DNA of 38,982 bases. It comes from Flavobacteriales bacterium (GTDB lineage: Bacteria > Bacteroidota > Bacteroidia > Flavobacteriales_G > Salibacteraceae). Under the pieces are notes generated by a model. It saw only the letters and a list, made by a program, of their open reading frames with translations, did not search any database and was not told where the DNA came from. The stretch lies in the NCBI GenBank assembly GCA_003499525.1, contig DNTB01000068.1, positions 1 to 38,982 of the forward strand, given 5' to 3'. Each line of letters begins with the position of its first letter. Position 1 is the stretch's first letter. This document shows, in pieces, positions 1 through 7,400 of the stretch. Position numbers and translations under genes: made by a program.

Positions 1-3000
1 ACCGGATGGTAGCCACAGAAAATTGTATGGAAGTGTGCCTCCAGTAGCACTGCCTAAGAGCGTCAGATTGCTATCTCCGTTACAGAGAATAGCACCTAAA
101 CTTGAAAGGGTTCCGATTAGTGGATCAGGCTCACTTACCTCAACAGTGACAATGAGTTGACACAGGCTATCATCGAGGATGGTTACATCATAAGTGCCTG
201 CACAAAGTGCAGTATCAGTCTGATTCTTATTACCAGAGGGCCATGTAATATCGTATGGAGGACTTCCTCCTCCCGGTATCACCTGGGCTACTCCATCACA
301 ATCACCGTTGCAACTAACCGGACTAACGATAACAGTATTTGCAACGATTGAGTCGGGTTCATCGAGGTCATAGGATACAATTTCCTGACAATTGTTTCTG
401 TCAGTAATTGTTACAGTGTAATTCTGAGCACAAAGGCCAGTTTGAACAGTATCTGATGGAAGTCCATCACTCCATGCTATAGTGTAGCCAAAACCACCAC
501 TAAATGGGATTCCTCCGGAGATATTTAGTCGAAGTTCGCCATTACATTCTCCAGCACATCGTATGGACCTTGTTTCGGTTATTACACCTATCAGCTCAGG
601 TGGTTCTTCAACGACAAAAGTGTCGACTACAACACATCCTTCATCGGTAGTAACCGAGACCGTATATTGTTGTGCTGTAAGGCCGGTAACAATAGAATCA
701 TTTTGTCCTGCGGCAGGTGCCGGATCCCAGTCGAAGGTGAAATCATTGGTACAATGACCAAAACGGATATCAGGACGCGAATTGGTAGTTCCTGAGGTGG
801 CTCCACTAGAACAAACATTAGCATTATTTGCTGAAAACCAACGAGTTGAGACAAATGGAGTGTTGGTTAGTGCCATTACGTTGTTCCCAAAGGATTCGGC
901 TCCAGCATTATTGAAGCACACCTCTACTACAATATTCGAGCTACCGTCCCAACCGTAGCTAACATCAAGATCATGGGTGTTCCACCCTAATGAAGTTGTG
1001 ATTCGTTTTGAAAAGAAAACCGTATCCAGATTTGCTACGTACCCACCGGATAGGTCAGCAACACTAGTACAGCCCATTTTGATGGTAAATCCATCAAAGA
1101 CATCCTGATTTCCCTGAGAGAGGATGTTGAATGCGATGGAGCTGATAATATCTTCTACTCCTGCTGCATCCAGCTCGCTTTTTGTGTAGAGCATCTGGTG
1201 TCGCGCTCCGGCATTGAAATTACCATAAATGGATGGATAAGTTGTGGTGGTATTAAATGTCGCCCCTGTTCCAATTGTACCGATGATGGCCGGCATGCAA
1301 TCTTTGGTAGATGGTCCGCAGGATATGTCGAGTGATGTGTAAATAGCTCCGTCGTTTCCTCCAAAACAGGTAACGGAGTCAATACTGTCGAGGCTGAGTC
1401 CAAAGGGTGTTGGCCGTGTGATGTGAAAAGTTTCAGTCAGGACACAATTACTATCGTCTGTTACGGTAAGATTATATATTCCCGGGCATAGGTTTGTTCT
1501 CACTTGTGCCGTTGAGCCATCATTCCAGAGGTACGTCTTATTGCCGGATCCGAAAATCACATTTACGGTAATGGAGCCATTACATGTTGATGCGTCACAA
1601 TCGTCGTTGACCATCGTTTTCTGCTGAAACTCCATTTTAGTGGGTTCTACAAAAAAGAAGACCGTATCAATGGTATTAGTAGAAGGGTCCGGGTCATTAA
1701 GATCAGTAACCTGCAATTGATATTGTTGCCCTCCGCAAACATTCCAAATGCTATCTGTACCCTGCCCCTGAAAGTTTTGATCTCCCCCAGGACTAAACTG
1801 TGGTTGCCAGTTGTAGGAGTAAAATCCGCTACCTCCGAATACATCTGCAACTATAGTTCCTTCGCAGTTCCCATTACAACGAATTTCGTTTACAAAACGC
1901 AAATTCAAATTCAGGGCAGGAGGAGGAGGAACAACAATTTGGACTGCCACGGAATTAACACCAGAAATCGGACATGCGCTATCTGCTGCCTGAAATAGAA
2001 CTGTATTGTTGGTGTTGGTTCCTTGTGGAACTGTCCAACAAAGCGTTACGGTTTTTGGATTGATTCCAGACTCAGTAACAACTGAGCCGGGTAGTGCCGA
2101 ATTTGCATTGTTAAATACAAATACTTCGTCGGCTGGATTCACGTCACTGAACGTCACATCAAAGCAGAAGCTAGAGCCCACTTCAGCGGTAATCTCGAGG
2201 GGGGCAGTTTGATTCACGGTTCCACCACCTACTGTAACATTTGCGACCGTAGCGGGAACAGTAGGTATCTGGTTGGAACAAGGCAGCACCACAAATTGGA
2301 TATCCCTATGGATGCTACTGATCAATTGACCGACTCCATTGTACTCATCGACCCGAACCACTACGATATAATTGCCTGATGGCCCTAGCGGAGTAAAATT
2401 AAGCTCCCCGGTATTTGGGTTTATCGTGATTCCAGGAAACGGTGATGCGGCAGAATAAGTAGGTGCATTGTAGGTCACAGGTGTAGGGTTTCCACCAAAA
2501 CCAATTCCTCTGGCTGCGACCAGGCTGTATGCCAAACTATCGCCATCGGCTTCTACGACACCATAATTGTAGTTAACAGTCTGATTTTCACAGACATAAG
2601 GGATGGGTGGAGATGTAAAGAAGGGAGTGCTGTTATTGGGGAATAGCGTTGTATTCAGGGTAGCGTCCACATAGAAAAACTCACCCCCTGCGCCAATGAT
2701 GTTGATACTGGGATTTCTGGCGAATTCCTGATAGGAAAAGGTATAATCAGTACAATTGATGGGAAGGTTCACAATCCCCTGAAAAACGTACTCCTCCATT
2801 CCCTGAATGGGGCCGCCGTTACAAGCGCTGTTAACAATGTCGGCAGGGCAGACTTGAGAAACTTCAGTTCCTCCCGGATTGGTCAGGAATAGTGTTACGT
2901 TAAAGTCTGGGATACATGTACTGGTAACATTAATGGTAGCGGAGACATCGTTAAAAGGAATTCCTGTACAATCCCGATAAAAGGATAAGCTCAACAGGAA

Positions 3001-3129
3001 TTGATCATTGGCTATGTTTTCAACGGTAATTTCGCCTCCAGCGACGTGCGTAGCATGCAGTAAATTATTGAATAGCGTTGAACCAAATAACGATATTAGA
3101 ACCAGGCTGTTTCTGAGAATTTCTTTCAT
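1..3129 (-). CDS. SprB-repeat surface adhesin, N-terminal part (cut by window edge)
   Basis: The reverse frame is open from ATG at 3129 to base 1 (1043 codons) with no stop, so the C-terminus lies outside the window. Residues 1-27 look like a signal peptide, followed by the HVAGGEI start that opens many Bacteroidota gliding-associated surface proteins. Residues of about 30-400 form beta-rich domains (FYRDC, then a cadherin/Ig-like stretch around VDEYNG). From about residue 415 come SprB-type repeats, each opening with a CNG-like motif (RCNGNCEGTI, TCNGSITV, TCFGGNDGAI, RCAGECNGEL, SCNGDCDGVA, LCNGDSN) and closing with YTVTITD or similar. About residues 622-792 are a separate domain (YGNFNAGARHQ, GWNTHDL, VVEVCFNN, RPDIRFG) known from other T9SS cargo proteins. 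By family knowledge, such proteins are exported by T9SS and usually end in a gliding-motility C-terminal (CHU_C) domain, which should be found beyond base 1. A role in adhesion or gliding is inferred. Confidence 0.88.
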   Translation of the reverse strand, partial: MKEILRNSLVLISLFGSTLFNNLLHATHVAGGEITVENIANDQFLLSLSFYRDCTGIPFNDVSATINVTSTCIPDFNVTLFLTNPGGTEVSQVCPADIVNSACNGGPIQGMEEYVFQGIVNLPINCTDYTFSYQEFARNPSINIIGAGGEFFYVDATLNTTLFPNNSTPFFTSPPIPYVCENQTVNYNYGVVEADGDSLAYSLVAARGIGFGGNPTPVTYNAPTYSAASPFPGITINPNTGELNFTPLGPSGNYIVVVRVDEYNGVGQLISSIHRDIQFVVLPCSNQIPTVPATVANVTVGGGTVNQTAPLEITAEVGSSFCFDVTFSDVNPADEVFVFNNANSALPGSVVTESGINPKTVTLCWTVPQGTNTNNTVLFQAADSACPISGVNSVAVQIVVPPPPALNLNLRFVNEIRCNGNCEGTIVADVFGGSGFYSYNWQPQFSPGGDQNFQGQGTDSIWNVCGGQQYQLQVTDLNDPDPSTNTIDTVFFFVEPTKMEFQQKTMVNDDCDASTCNGSITVNVIFGSGNKTYLWNDGSTAQVRTNLCPGIYNLTVTDDSNCVLTETFHITRPTPFGLSLDSIDSVTCFGGNDGAIYTSLDISCGPSTKDCMPAIIGTIGTGATFNTTTTYPSIYGNFNAGARHQMLYTKSELDAAGVEDIISSIAFNILSQGNQDVFDGFTIKMGCTSVADLSGGYVANLDTVFFSKRITTSLGWNTHDLDVSYGWDGSSNIVVEVCFNNAGAESFGNNVMALTNTPFVSTRWFSANNANVCSSGATSGTTNSRPDIRFGHCTNDFTFDWDPAPAAGQNDSIVTGLTAQQYTVSVTTDEGCVVVDTFVVEEPPELIGVITETRSIRCAGECNGELRLNISGGIPFSGGFGYTIAWSDGLPSDTVQTGLCAQNYTVTITDRNNCQEIVSYDLDEPDSIVANTVIVSPVSCNGDCDGVAQVIPGGGSPPYDITWPSGNKNQTDTALCAGTYDVTILDDSLCQLIVTVEVSEPDPLIGTLSSLGAILCNGDSNLTLLGSATGGTLPYNFLWLPSG

Positions 3130-3183
3130 AATGAACTCTAATCAAGGGACTTGTAGGATGACGCTCTATTTTTCAATTAGTTG

Positions 3184-3191
3184 CTAAGGTA
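3184..3191 (-). promoter_or_regulatory. Possible -7 element of the SprB-repeat gene
   Basis: TACCTTAG on the minus strand matches the Bacteroidota TAnnTTTG element at all but one defined base, 55 bases upstream of the adhesin ATG. No clear TTG -33 element was seen, so this is weak. Confidence 0.3.
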
Positions 3192-3215
3192 GTCGAATTA
3201 TTTTGCGTGTTAAAA

Positions 3216-5285
3216 TTATTTAATTCTACTTCCTTTAAAATCGTTTGATTTGACTTCTATAAAGGACAGATTGTTAGGCGCCTTTTCGGCCATAAGGATC
3301 ATTCCTTCTGACTTTACTCCCCGAATCTTTCTTGGAGCTAAATTTACCAGAATAGCTACATTTTTTCCTATTACTTCTTCGGGGCTGTATTGTTGGGCAA
3401 TTCCGCTGGCTACTGTGCGAACTTCAGAACCAATGTCGACACGAAGTTTTAGTAGTTTATCTGCTCCTTTAATTGGCTCAGCTTCAATTACTTCACCAAC
3501 ACGAATATCTAACCTTGTGAAATCGTCGAAGCTAATCTCTGGAAGAAAAACCTCCTTTTTTCCGATGCTCTTGTTACCGTCGGGTTTCTTTTTTAGTTTC
3601 TCAATTTGCTTTAGAATATCCTCATCATCCACCTTAGTAAACAAGAGCGAATGATCATGAATTATATGTCCAGGCTTGAGATGATTGGGTTTTCCAGCAG
3701 AATCGAAGGGTTCTGCATTCCAGTTCATCATTTCAAATATTTTATCACAAGTTCGAGGAAGAAAAGCGCTTCCTGCAATTGCAATATTAACTACTAGTTG
3801 AACGGATAAGTTTAAGATAGTTTCTACCCTTTCTTTGTCTGATTTTATAAGTTTCCAGGGCTCGGTATCTGCGAGATATTTATTCCCCAGACGGGCAAGT
3901 TTCATCCACTCGAACTGGGCCTCCCTGTATTTATGTGAACGTATTAGCCGATCTACTTTCATCGGAATTTCCTCCATTTCTGAGACCAGATTTTGGTCAA
4001 CTTCGGTTAATACTCCATGTGGGGGCACTCTGCCTTCAAAATATTTATGGGTTAGAACCAAAGTCCGGTTGACGAAATTTCCCAGAATCGCAACCAGTTC
4101 ATTGTTGACACGAGCCTGATAATCAGACCAGGTAAATTCACTATCCTTGGTTTCAGGCGCTATGGATGTCAGTACATATCGCAATTCATCTTCCCGATGG
4201 GGAAAATCCAATAAGTATTCATGGAGCCAGACTGCCCATTCCCGGGAGGTGCTAATCTTGTCCCCTTCGAGATTCAGAAACTCATTTGCTGCCACATTTA
4301 CGGGTAAATTGAAATTACCATGTTTCTCTAGCAGAATAGGGAAAATAATACAGTGGAAAACGATATTGTCCTTAGCGATAAAATGGACGAGCTTACAGGA
4401 AGTGTTTTGCCAGTAATCCTTCCAGTTCTTACCATTATTTCTGCACCATTCCTGAGTAGCGGAGATATATCCGATGGGTGCATCCAGCCATACGTACAGG
4501 ACTTTTCCTGCTGTATTTTTTAGAGGAACAGGCACGCCCCAATCCAGGTCTCTTGTCATAGCGCGGGGTTCCAGTCCGGCATTAATCCAGCTCATGCATT
4601 GTCCGATTACCTGCTTTCGCCAATTATCAGAATCGTGATGATACTCTCCCCGAAGATTTCCTTTAGTAATCCAATCCTCGAGCCATTCCGAGTCTTTCTC
4701 CATAGGCAAATACCAATGTTCTGTTGCTCTGAGTACCGGAGGATTGCCGGAGAGCGTAGAAAGAGGATTTATCAAATCAAGTGGGCTTAAAGAAGAACCG
4801 CAGCGCTCGCATTGATCGCCATAAGCTTGTTCATAGCCGCATTTGGGACATGTTCCCTGAACATATCTGTCAGCTAAGAATTGCTGGTGCTCCTCATCGT
4901 AGTATTGCTCAGACGCTTTCTTTTCAAAAACACCTTTGTCGTTAAGAACTTTAAAAAAATACTGTGCAGTTTGGTGATGGTGCGCAGCAGATGTTCGATC
5001 GAAAATATCAAAGGAAATCCCAAACTCCTCGAATGCTTTCTTGTTGATTTGATGATACTTATCAACAATTTCCTGAGGTGTGATTCCTTCCTTTTTCGCT
5101 CTCAATGTGATAGCTGCACCATGCTCATCGGAACCACAAATGAACAGCACCTCCTCGCCACAATTTCTGAGATGCCGAACATAGATGTCAGCAGGAAGGT
5201 AAGCTCCTGCAATATGTCCGATATGCAGCGGGCCATTGGCATAGGGCAGGGCTGCAGTTACTAAGTGCTTTTTGGCGTGTTTCAT
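3216..5285 (-). CDS. metG: Methionyl-tRNA synthetase
   Basis: Charges tRNA-Met with methionine in the cytoplasm, for initiation and elongation. The 689 residues have the usual long bacterial form. The class I HIGH motif is at residues 21-24. A four-cysteine zinc knuckle lies in the connective domain (Cys146, 149, 159, 162). The KMSKS-equivalent KISTS is at 343-347. An anticodon-binding helical region follows, then a C-terminal OB-fold tRNA-binding domain (about 580-689, with LDIRVGEV and the end GMILMA) that normally supports dimerisation and tRNA capture. The ATG at 5285 is preceded by a good TATATTTG promoter element. It is divergent from the LD-carboxypeptidase gene and the same strand as the downstream adhesin, separated from it by 86 bases. 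Function is certain from motifs. Confidence 0.98.
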   Translation of the reverse strand: MKHAKKHLVTAALPYANGPLHIGHIAGAYLPADIYVRHLRNCGEEVLFICGSDEHGAAITLRAKKEGITPQEIVDKYHQINKKAFEEFGISFDIFDRTSAAHHHQTAQYFFKVLNDKGVFEKKASEQYYDEEHQQFLADRYVQGTCPKCGYEQAYGDQCERCGSSLSPLDLINPLSTLSGNPPVLRATEHWYLPMEKDSEWLEDWITKGNLRGEYHHDSDNWRKQVIGQCMSWINAGLEPRAMTRDLDWGVPVPLKNTAGKVLYVWLDAPIGYISATQEWCRNNGKNWKDYWQNTSCKLVHFIAKDNIVFHCIIFPILLEKHGNFNLPVNVAANEFLNLEGDKISTSREWAVWLHEYLLDFPHREDELRYVLTSIAPETKDSEFTWSDYQARVNNELVAILGNFVNRTLVLTHKYFEGRVPPHGVLTEVDQNLVSEMEEIPMKVDRLIRSHKYREAQFEWMKLARLGNKYLADTEPWKLIKSDKERVETILNLSVQLVVNIAIAGSAFLPRTCDKIFEMMNWNAEPFDSAGKPNHLKPGHIIHDHSLLFTKVDDEDILKQIEKLKKKPDGNKSIGKKEVFLPEISFDDFTRLDIRVGEVIEAEPIKGADKLLKLRVDIGSEVRTVASGIAQQYSPEEVIGKNVAILVNLAPRKIRGVKSEGMILMAEKAPNNLSFIEVKSNDFKGSRIK

Positions 5286-5304
5286 TTGAACTCCGAATAA
5301 GCCG

Positions 5305-5312
5305 CAAATATA
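5305..5312 (-). promoter_or_regulatory. -7 promoter element of metG
   Basis: TATATTTG on the minus strand is an exact TAnnTTTG match, 20 bases before the metG ATG. The -33 region has TTC rather than TTG. It is back-to-back with the ldcA element at 5335-5342. Confidence 0.6.
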
Positions 5313-5334
5313 GCCGTTCAGAAGGTCTTTGAAC

Positions 5335-5342
5335 TACCTTTG
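5335..5342 (+). promoter_or_regulatory. -7 promoter element of the LD-carboxypeptidase operon
   Basis: TACCTTTG is an exact TAnnTTTG match. It ends 9 bases before ATG 5352, so the message would have almost no leader. It overlaps the TTG at 5340, which argues against that codon as the start. Confidence 0.5.
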
Positions 5343-5351
5343 CCAGCCTCA

Positions 5352-6263
5352 ATGCGCAAAACACATTTTCAGGAAAACCTAACTAAAGGAGATCAGGTTG
5401 CACTCATCGCGCCGGCTGGTATTATTCCTAAAGAGGTAAAAGAACATGCTTTACAAATTTGCAGGAGATGGGGTGTGGAAGCAGTATTTGGTAAGCATAT
5501 TTCTAACAATTTTTTCAAGTATTCCGCCCCTGATGAGCAGCGCAAAGCTGATCTTCTTGAGGCTTTAGAAGACCCAGAAATAAAGGCCATATGGTCTCTC
5601 AGAGGAGGGTATGGGGCCATTAGAATCATGGATGATGAAATCGTTCGGGCCATCAGTGACCATCCAAAGTGGTTTATTGGGTATAGTGATATGACTGTAA
5701 TGCATTCGGTTTACAATACCCAAAGGCTATGCACTGTACATGGTGAAATGGCGGTAAAAGTGGAGCCGGACGAATTCGATACTGTTTCGTTGAATACATT
5801 ACGAGATTTACTTTTTGAACGAAAAAATGAGTACGATTTGACAGCAAATCGGCTCAATAAAACCGGTATAGCCACAGCCGAACTTGTGGGTGGCAATCTT
5901 GCGGTACTATGTGGATTAATGGGAACTCCATTTTTTCCTGAAACTGAAAGAAAAATTTTATTTATTGAAGATGTTCGTGAATATGCCTATCGCATCGATA
6001 GAAAAATGCAACAATTGAAGGCCGCGGGTATTTTAGAAAAAATTTCAGGTTTGGTTGTTGGTGGACTAACCGATATTTATGAAGGTAAGGACGTATTTGG
6101 TAAAGATGCTGAGGAAATCATCTATGACGCAGTATCCGAATATGATTATCCGGTAATCTTCAACTTTCCCGCGGGGCATGTATCAGATAATCGCGCACTG
6201 CTTTTTGGCGGAATGTATTACATTGAATCCTCAACAGGGGTAAAAGTAAAGTTACTTTCATGA
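5352..6263 (+). CDS. LD-carboxypeptidase (peptidase family S66)
   Basis: Family S66 includes LdcA, which removes the terminal D-Ala from murein tetrapeptides during peptidoglycan recycling, and the microcin-immunity protein MccF. From ATG 5352 the protein has 303 residues, the usual family length. The Ser-Glu-His triad is visible: Ser112 in GYSDMT, Glu206 in LFIEDV, His276 in FPAGH. SLRGGYG, typical of the family, lies at about 82-88. There is no signal peptide, so it should be cytoplasmic. The frame is open to TTG 5340, but that codon sits in the promoter element, so ATG is preferred. It heads a run with yraN (4-base ATGA overlap) and rluB. Whether it acts on murein or on another LD-peptide cannot be told from sequence. 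Confidence 0.92.
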   Translation: MRKTHFQENLTKGDQVALIAPAGIIPKEVKEHALQICRRWGVEAVFGKHISNNFFKYSAPDEQRKADLLEALEDPEIKAIWSLRGGYGAIRIMDDEIVRAISDHPKWFIGYSDMTVMHSVYNTQRLCTVHGEMAVKVEPDEFDTVSLNTLRDLLFERKNEYDLTANRLNKTGIATAELVGGNLAVLCGLMGTPFFPETERKILFIEDVREYAYRIDRKMQQLKAAGILEKISGLVVGGLTDIYEGKDVFGKDAEEIIYDAVSEYDYPVIFNFPAGHVSDNRALLFGGMYYIESSTGVKVKLLS

Positions 6264-6616
6264 GTTCCTCCTACGGAAAAGAAGGAGAAGAAATAGCCGT
6301 GTCCTACTTGATATCAAAGGGTTACCAGATAATTGAGCGAAATTGGCGCTTTGGTAAAGAGGAGGTGGATATCATTGCAATTTACGAGGATGAGTTGGTT
6401 TTTGCAGAGGTGAAAACAAGAACAAATGCTTATCTGGGAAACCCAGAAGAAGCAGTGACTTTAGCTAAACAAAAGAGCATCATTCGCGTAGCAGCTCAAT
6501 TTGTGGAACAATCATCAGAGGAGCGGGAAGTTCGCTTTGATATTATTGCTATCATTCGAAATTCGGAGAAAGAAGAAATCACCCACATCAAGGAGGCATT
6601 TTCGCCGCAATGGTAA
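6260..6616 (+). CDS. yraN: YraN/UPF0102 family nuclease-like protein
   Basis: A 118-residue protein of the widespread UPF0102 family, which has a restriction-endonuclease-like fold and no settled function. The family signature is clear: GKEGEEIAVSYL near the N-terminus, then RNWRFGKEEVDIIA and VFAEVKTR, which hold the Glu/Asp-Asp-ExK residues of the nuclease-like core (EVD at about 36-38, EVK at 51-53). The ATG overlaps the stop of the upstream S66 peptidase in an ATGA junction, so translation is probably coupled. rluB follows 3 bases later. It is elsewhere often next to rnhB, rsmI or lpoA; here it sits with murein and rRNA-modification genes. Confidence 0.93.
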   Translation: MSSSYGKEGEEIAVSYLISKGYQIIERNWRFGKEEVDIIAIYEDELVFAEVKTRTNAYLGNPEEAVTLAKQKSIIRVAAQFVEQSSEEREVRFDIIAIIRNSEKEEITHIKEAFSPQW

Positions 6617-6619
6617 ACG

Positions 6620-7354
6620 ATGAAAAAGAATCAAAATAAGGACGAAGAAATCCGCTTAAACAGGTTTCTTGCCATGTCTGGTGTAGCCTCCAGAAGGCAG
6701 GCAGATGAGTACATCGCTTCGGGACTTGTGCGAGTTAACGAAAATGTAGTAACCGAACTTGGAACAAAGGTTAAAAGAGCAGACAAGGTCTATTTCAGAA
6801 ATAAATTGGTGCAGCCAGAAAGACATCAATATATTTTGTTGAATAAACCCAAAGATACCGTGACCACATCTAAAGACCCTCAGGGGAGACGCACAGTAAT
6901 CGATATGGTGCAAAACGCATGTGATGAAAGAATATATCCTGTAGGAAGGTTAGACCGAAACACTACCGGTCTACTTCTGTTAACGAATGATGGCAACCTG
7001 GCAGCCAAACTCTCCCACCCTTCGTCTTCCGTCTCAAAATTGTATCATGTAAAAACAGATCGGCCGGTAAGTAAGAATGATTTAATAAGTCTTACTCGAG
7101 GGGTGAAGTTAGAAGATGGAGTTGCTAAAGCTGACGAAGCAAATTATGTAGACGAAGCTAGAGATGAAATAGGGATTCGGCTACATTCCGGAAAGAACAG
7201 GGTCATTCGCAGGATGTTTGAGAAACTCAATTATAGAATAGTGAAACTGGATAGAGTTGAATTTGCCGGGCTCACAAAAAAAAATCTAACTCGTGGTCAT
7301 TATCGTTTCTTAAACAGCAGGGAAGTAAACTTTCTTAAACTCATGAGAAAGTAA
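6620..7354 (+). CDS. rluB: rRNA pseudouridine synthase, RsuA/RluB/E/F family
   Basis: Converts a uridine in rRNA to pseudouridine. An S4 RNA-binding domain (about residues 11-60, with LNRFLAMSGVASRRQAD) is followed by the catalytic domain. The catalytic Asp is residue 112 in the motif VGRLDRNTTGLLLLTND. A KNRVIRRMF motif near the C-terminus matches the RsuA/RluB group. At 244 residues it lacks the long basic or low-complexity N-terminal extension that many Bacteroidota RluB proteins carry. The start lies 3 bases after the yraN stop, so it is probably the last gene of the ldcA-yraN-rluB run. Placement as RluB rather than RluE/F is by similarity of motifs and is less sure than the family. Confidence 0.92.
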   Translation: MKKNQNKDEEIRLNRFLAMSGVASRRQADEYIASGLVRVNENVVTELGTKVKRADKVYFRNKLVQPERHQYILLNKPKDTVTTSKDPQGRRTVIDMVQNACDERIYPVGRLDRNTTGLLLLTNDGNLAAKLSHPSSSVSKLYHVKTDRPVSKNDLISLTRGVKLEDGVAKADEANYVDEARDEIGIRLHSGKNRVIRRMFEKLNYRIVKLDRVEFAGLTKKNLTRGHYRFLNSREVNFLKLMRK

Positions 7355-7400
7355 TGATTAGATTTTTTGCACGTTAACAGTTATTCGTAAAAGTCAAGGG

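Noticed and set aside
157..2212. Short plus-strand frames (157-351, 563-757, 1717-1998, 2006-2212) opposite the adhesin
   Set aside because: They lie antisense to a continuous 1043-codon reverse frame with repeats and a signal peptide, and none resembles a protein family.
3250..5264. Plus-strand frames opposite metG (for example 3250-3654 and 4881-5264)
   Set aside because: metG is certain; these are frame shadows without recognisable domains.
5340..5351. TTG 5340 as start of the LD-carboxypeptidase
   Set aside because: It lies in the TACCTTTG promoter element; the ATG 12 bases on gives the expected family length.
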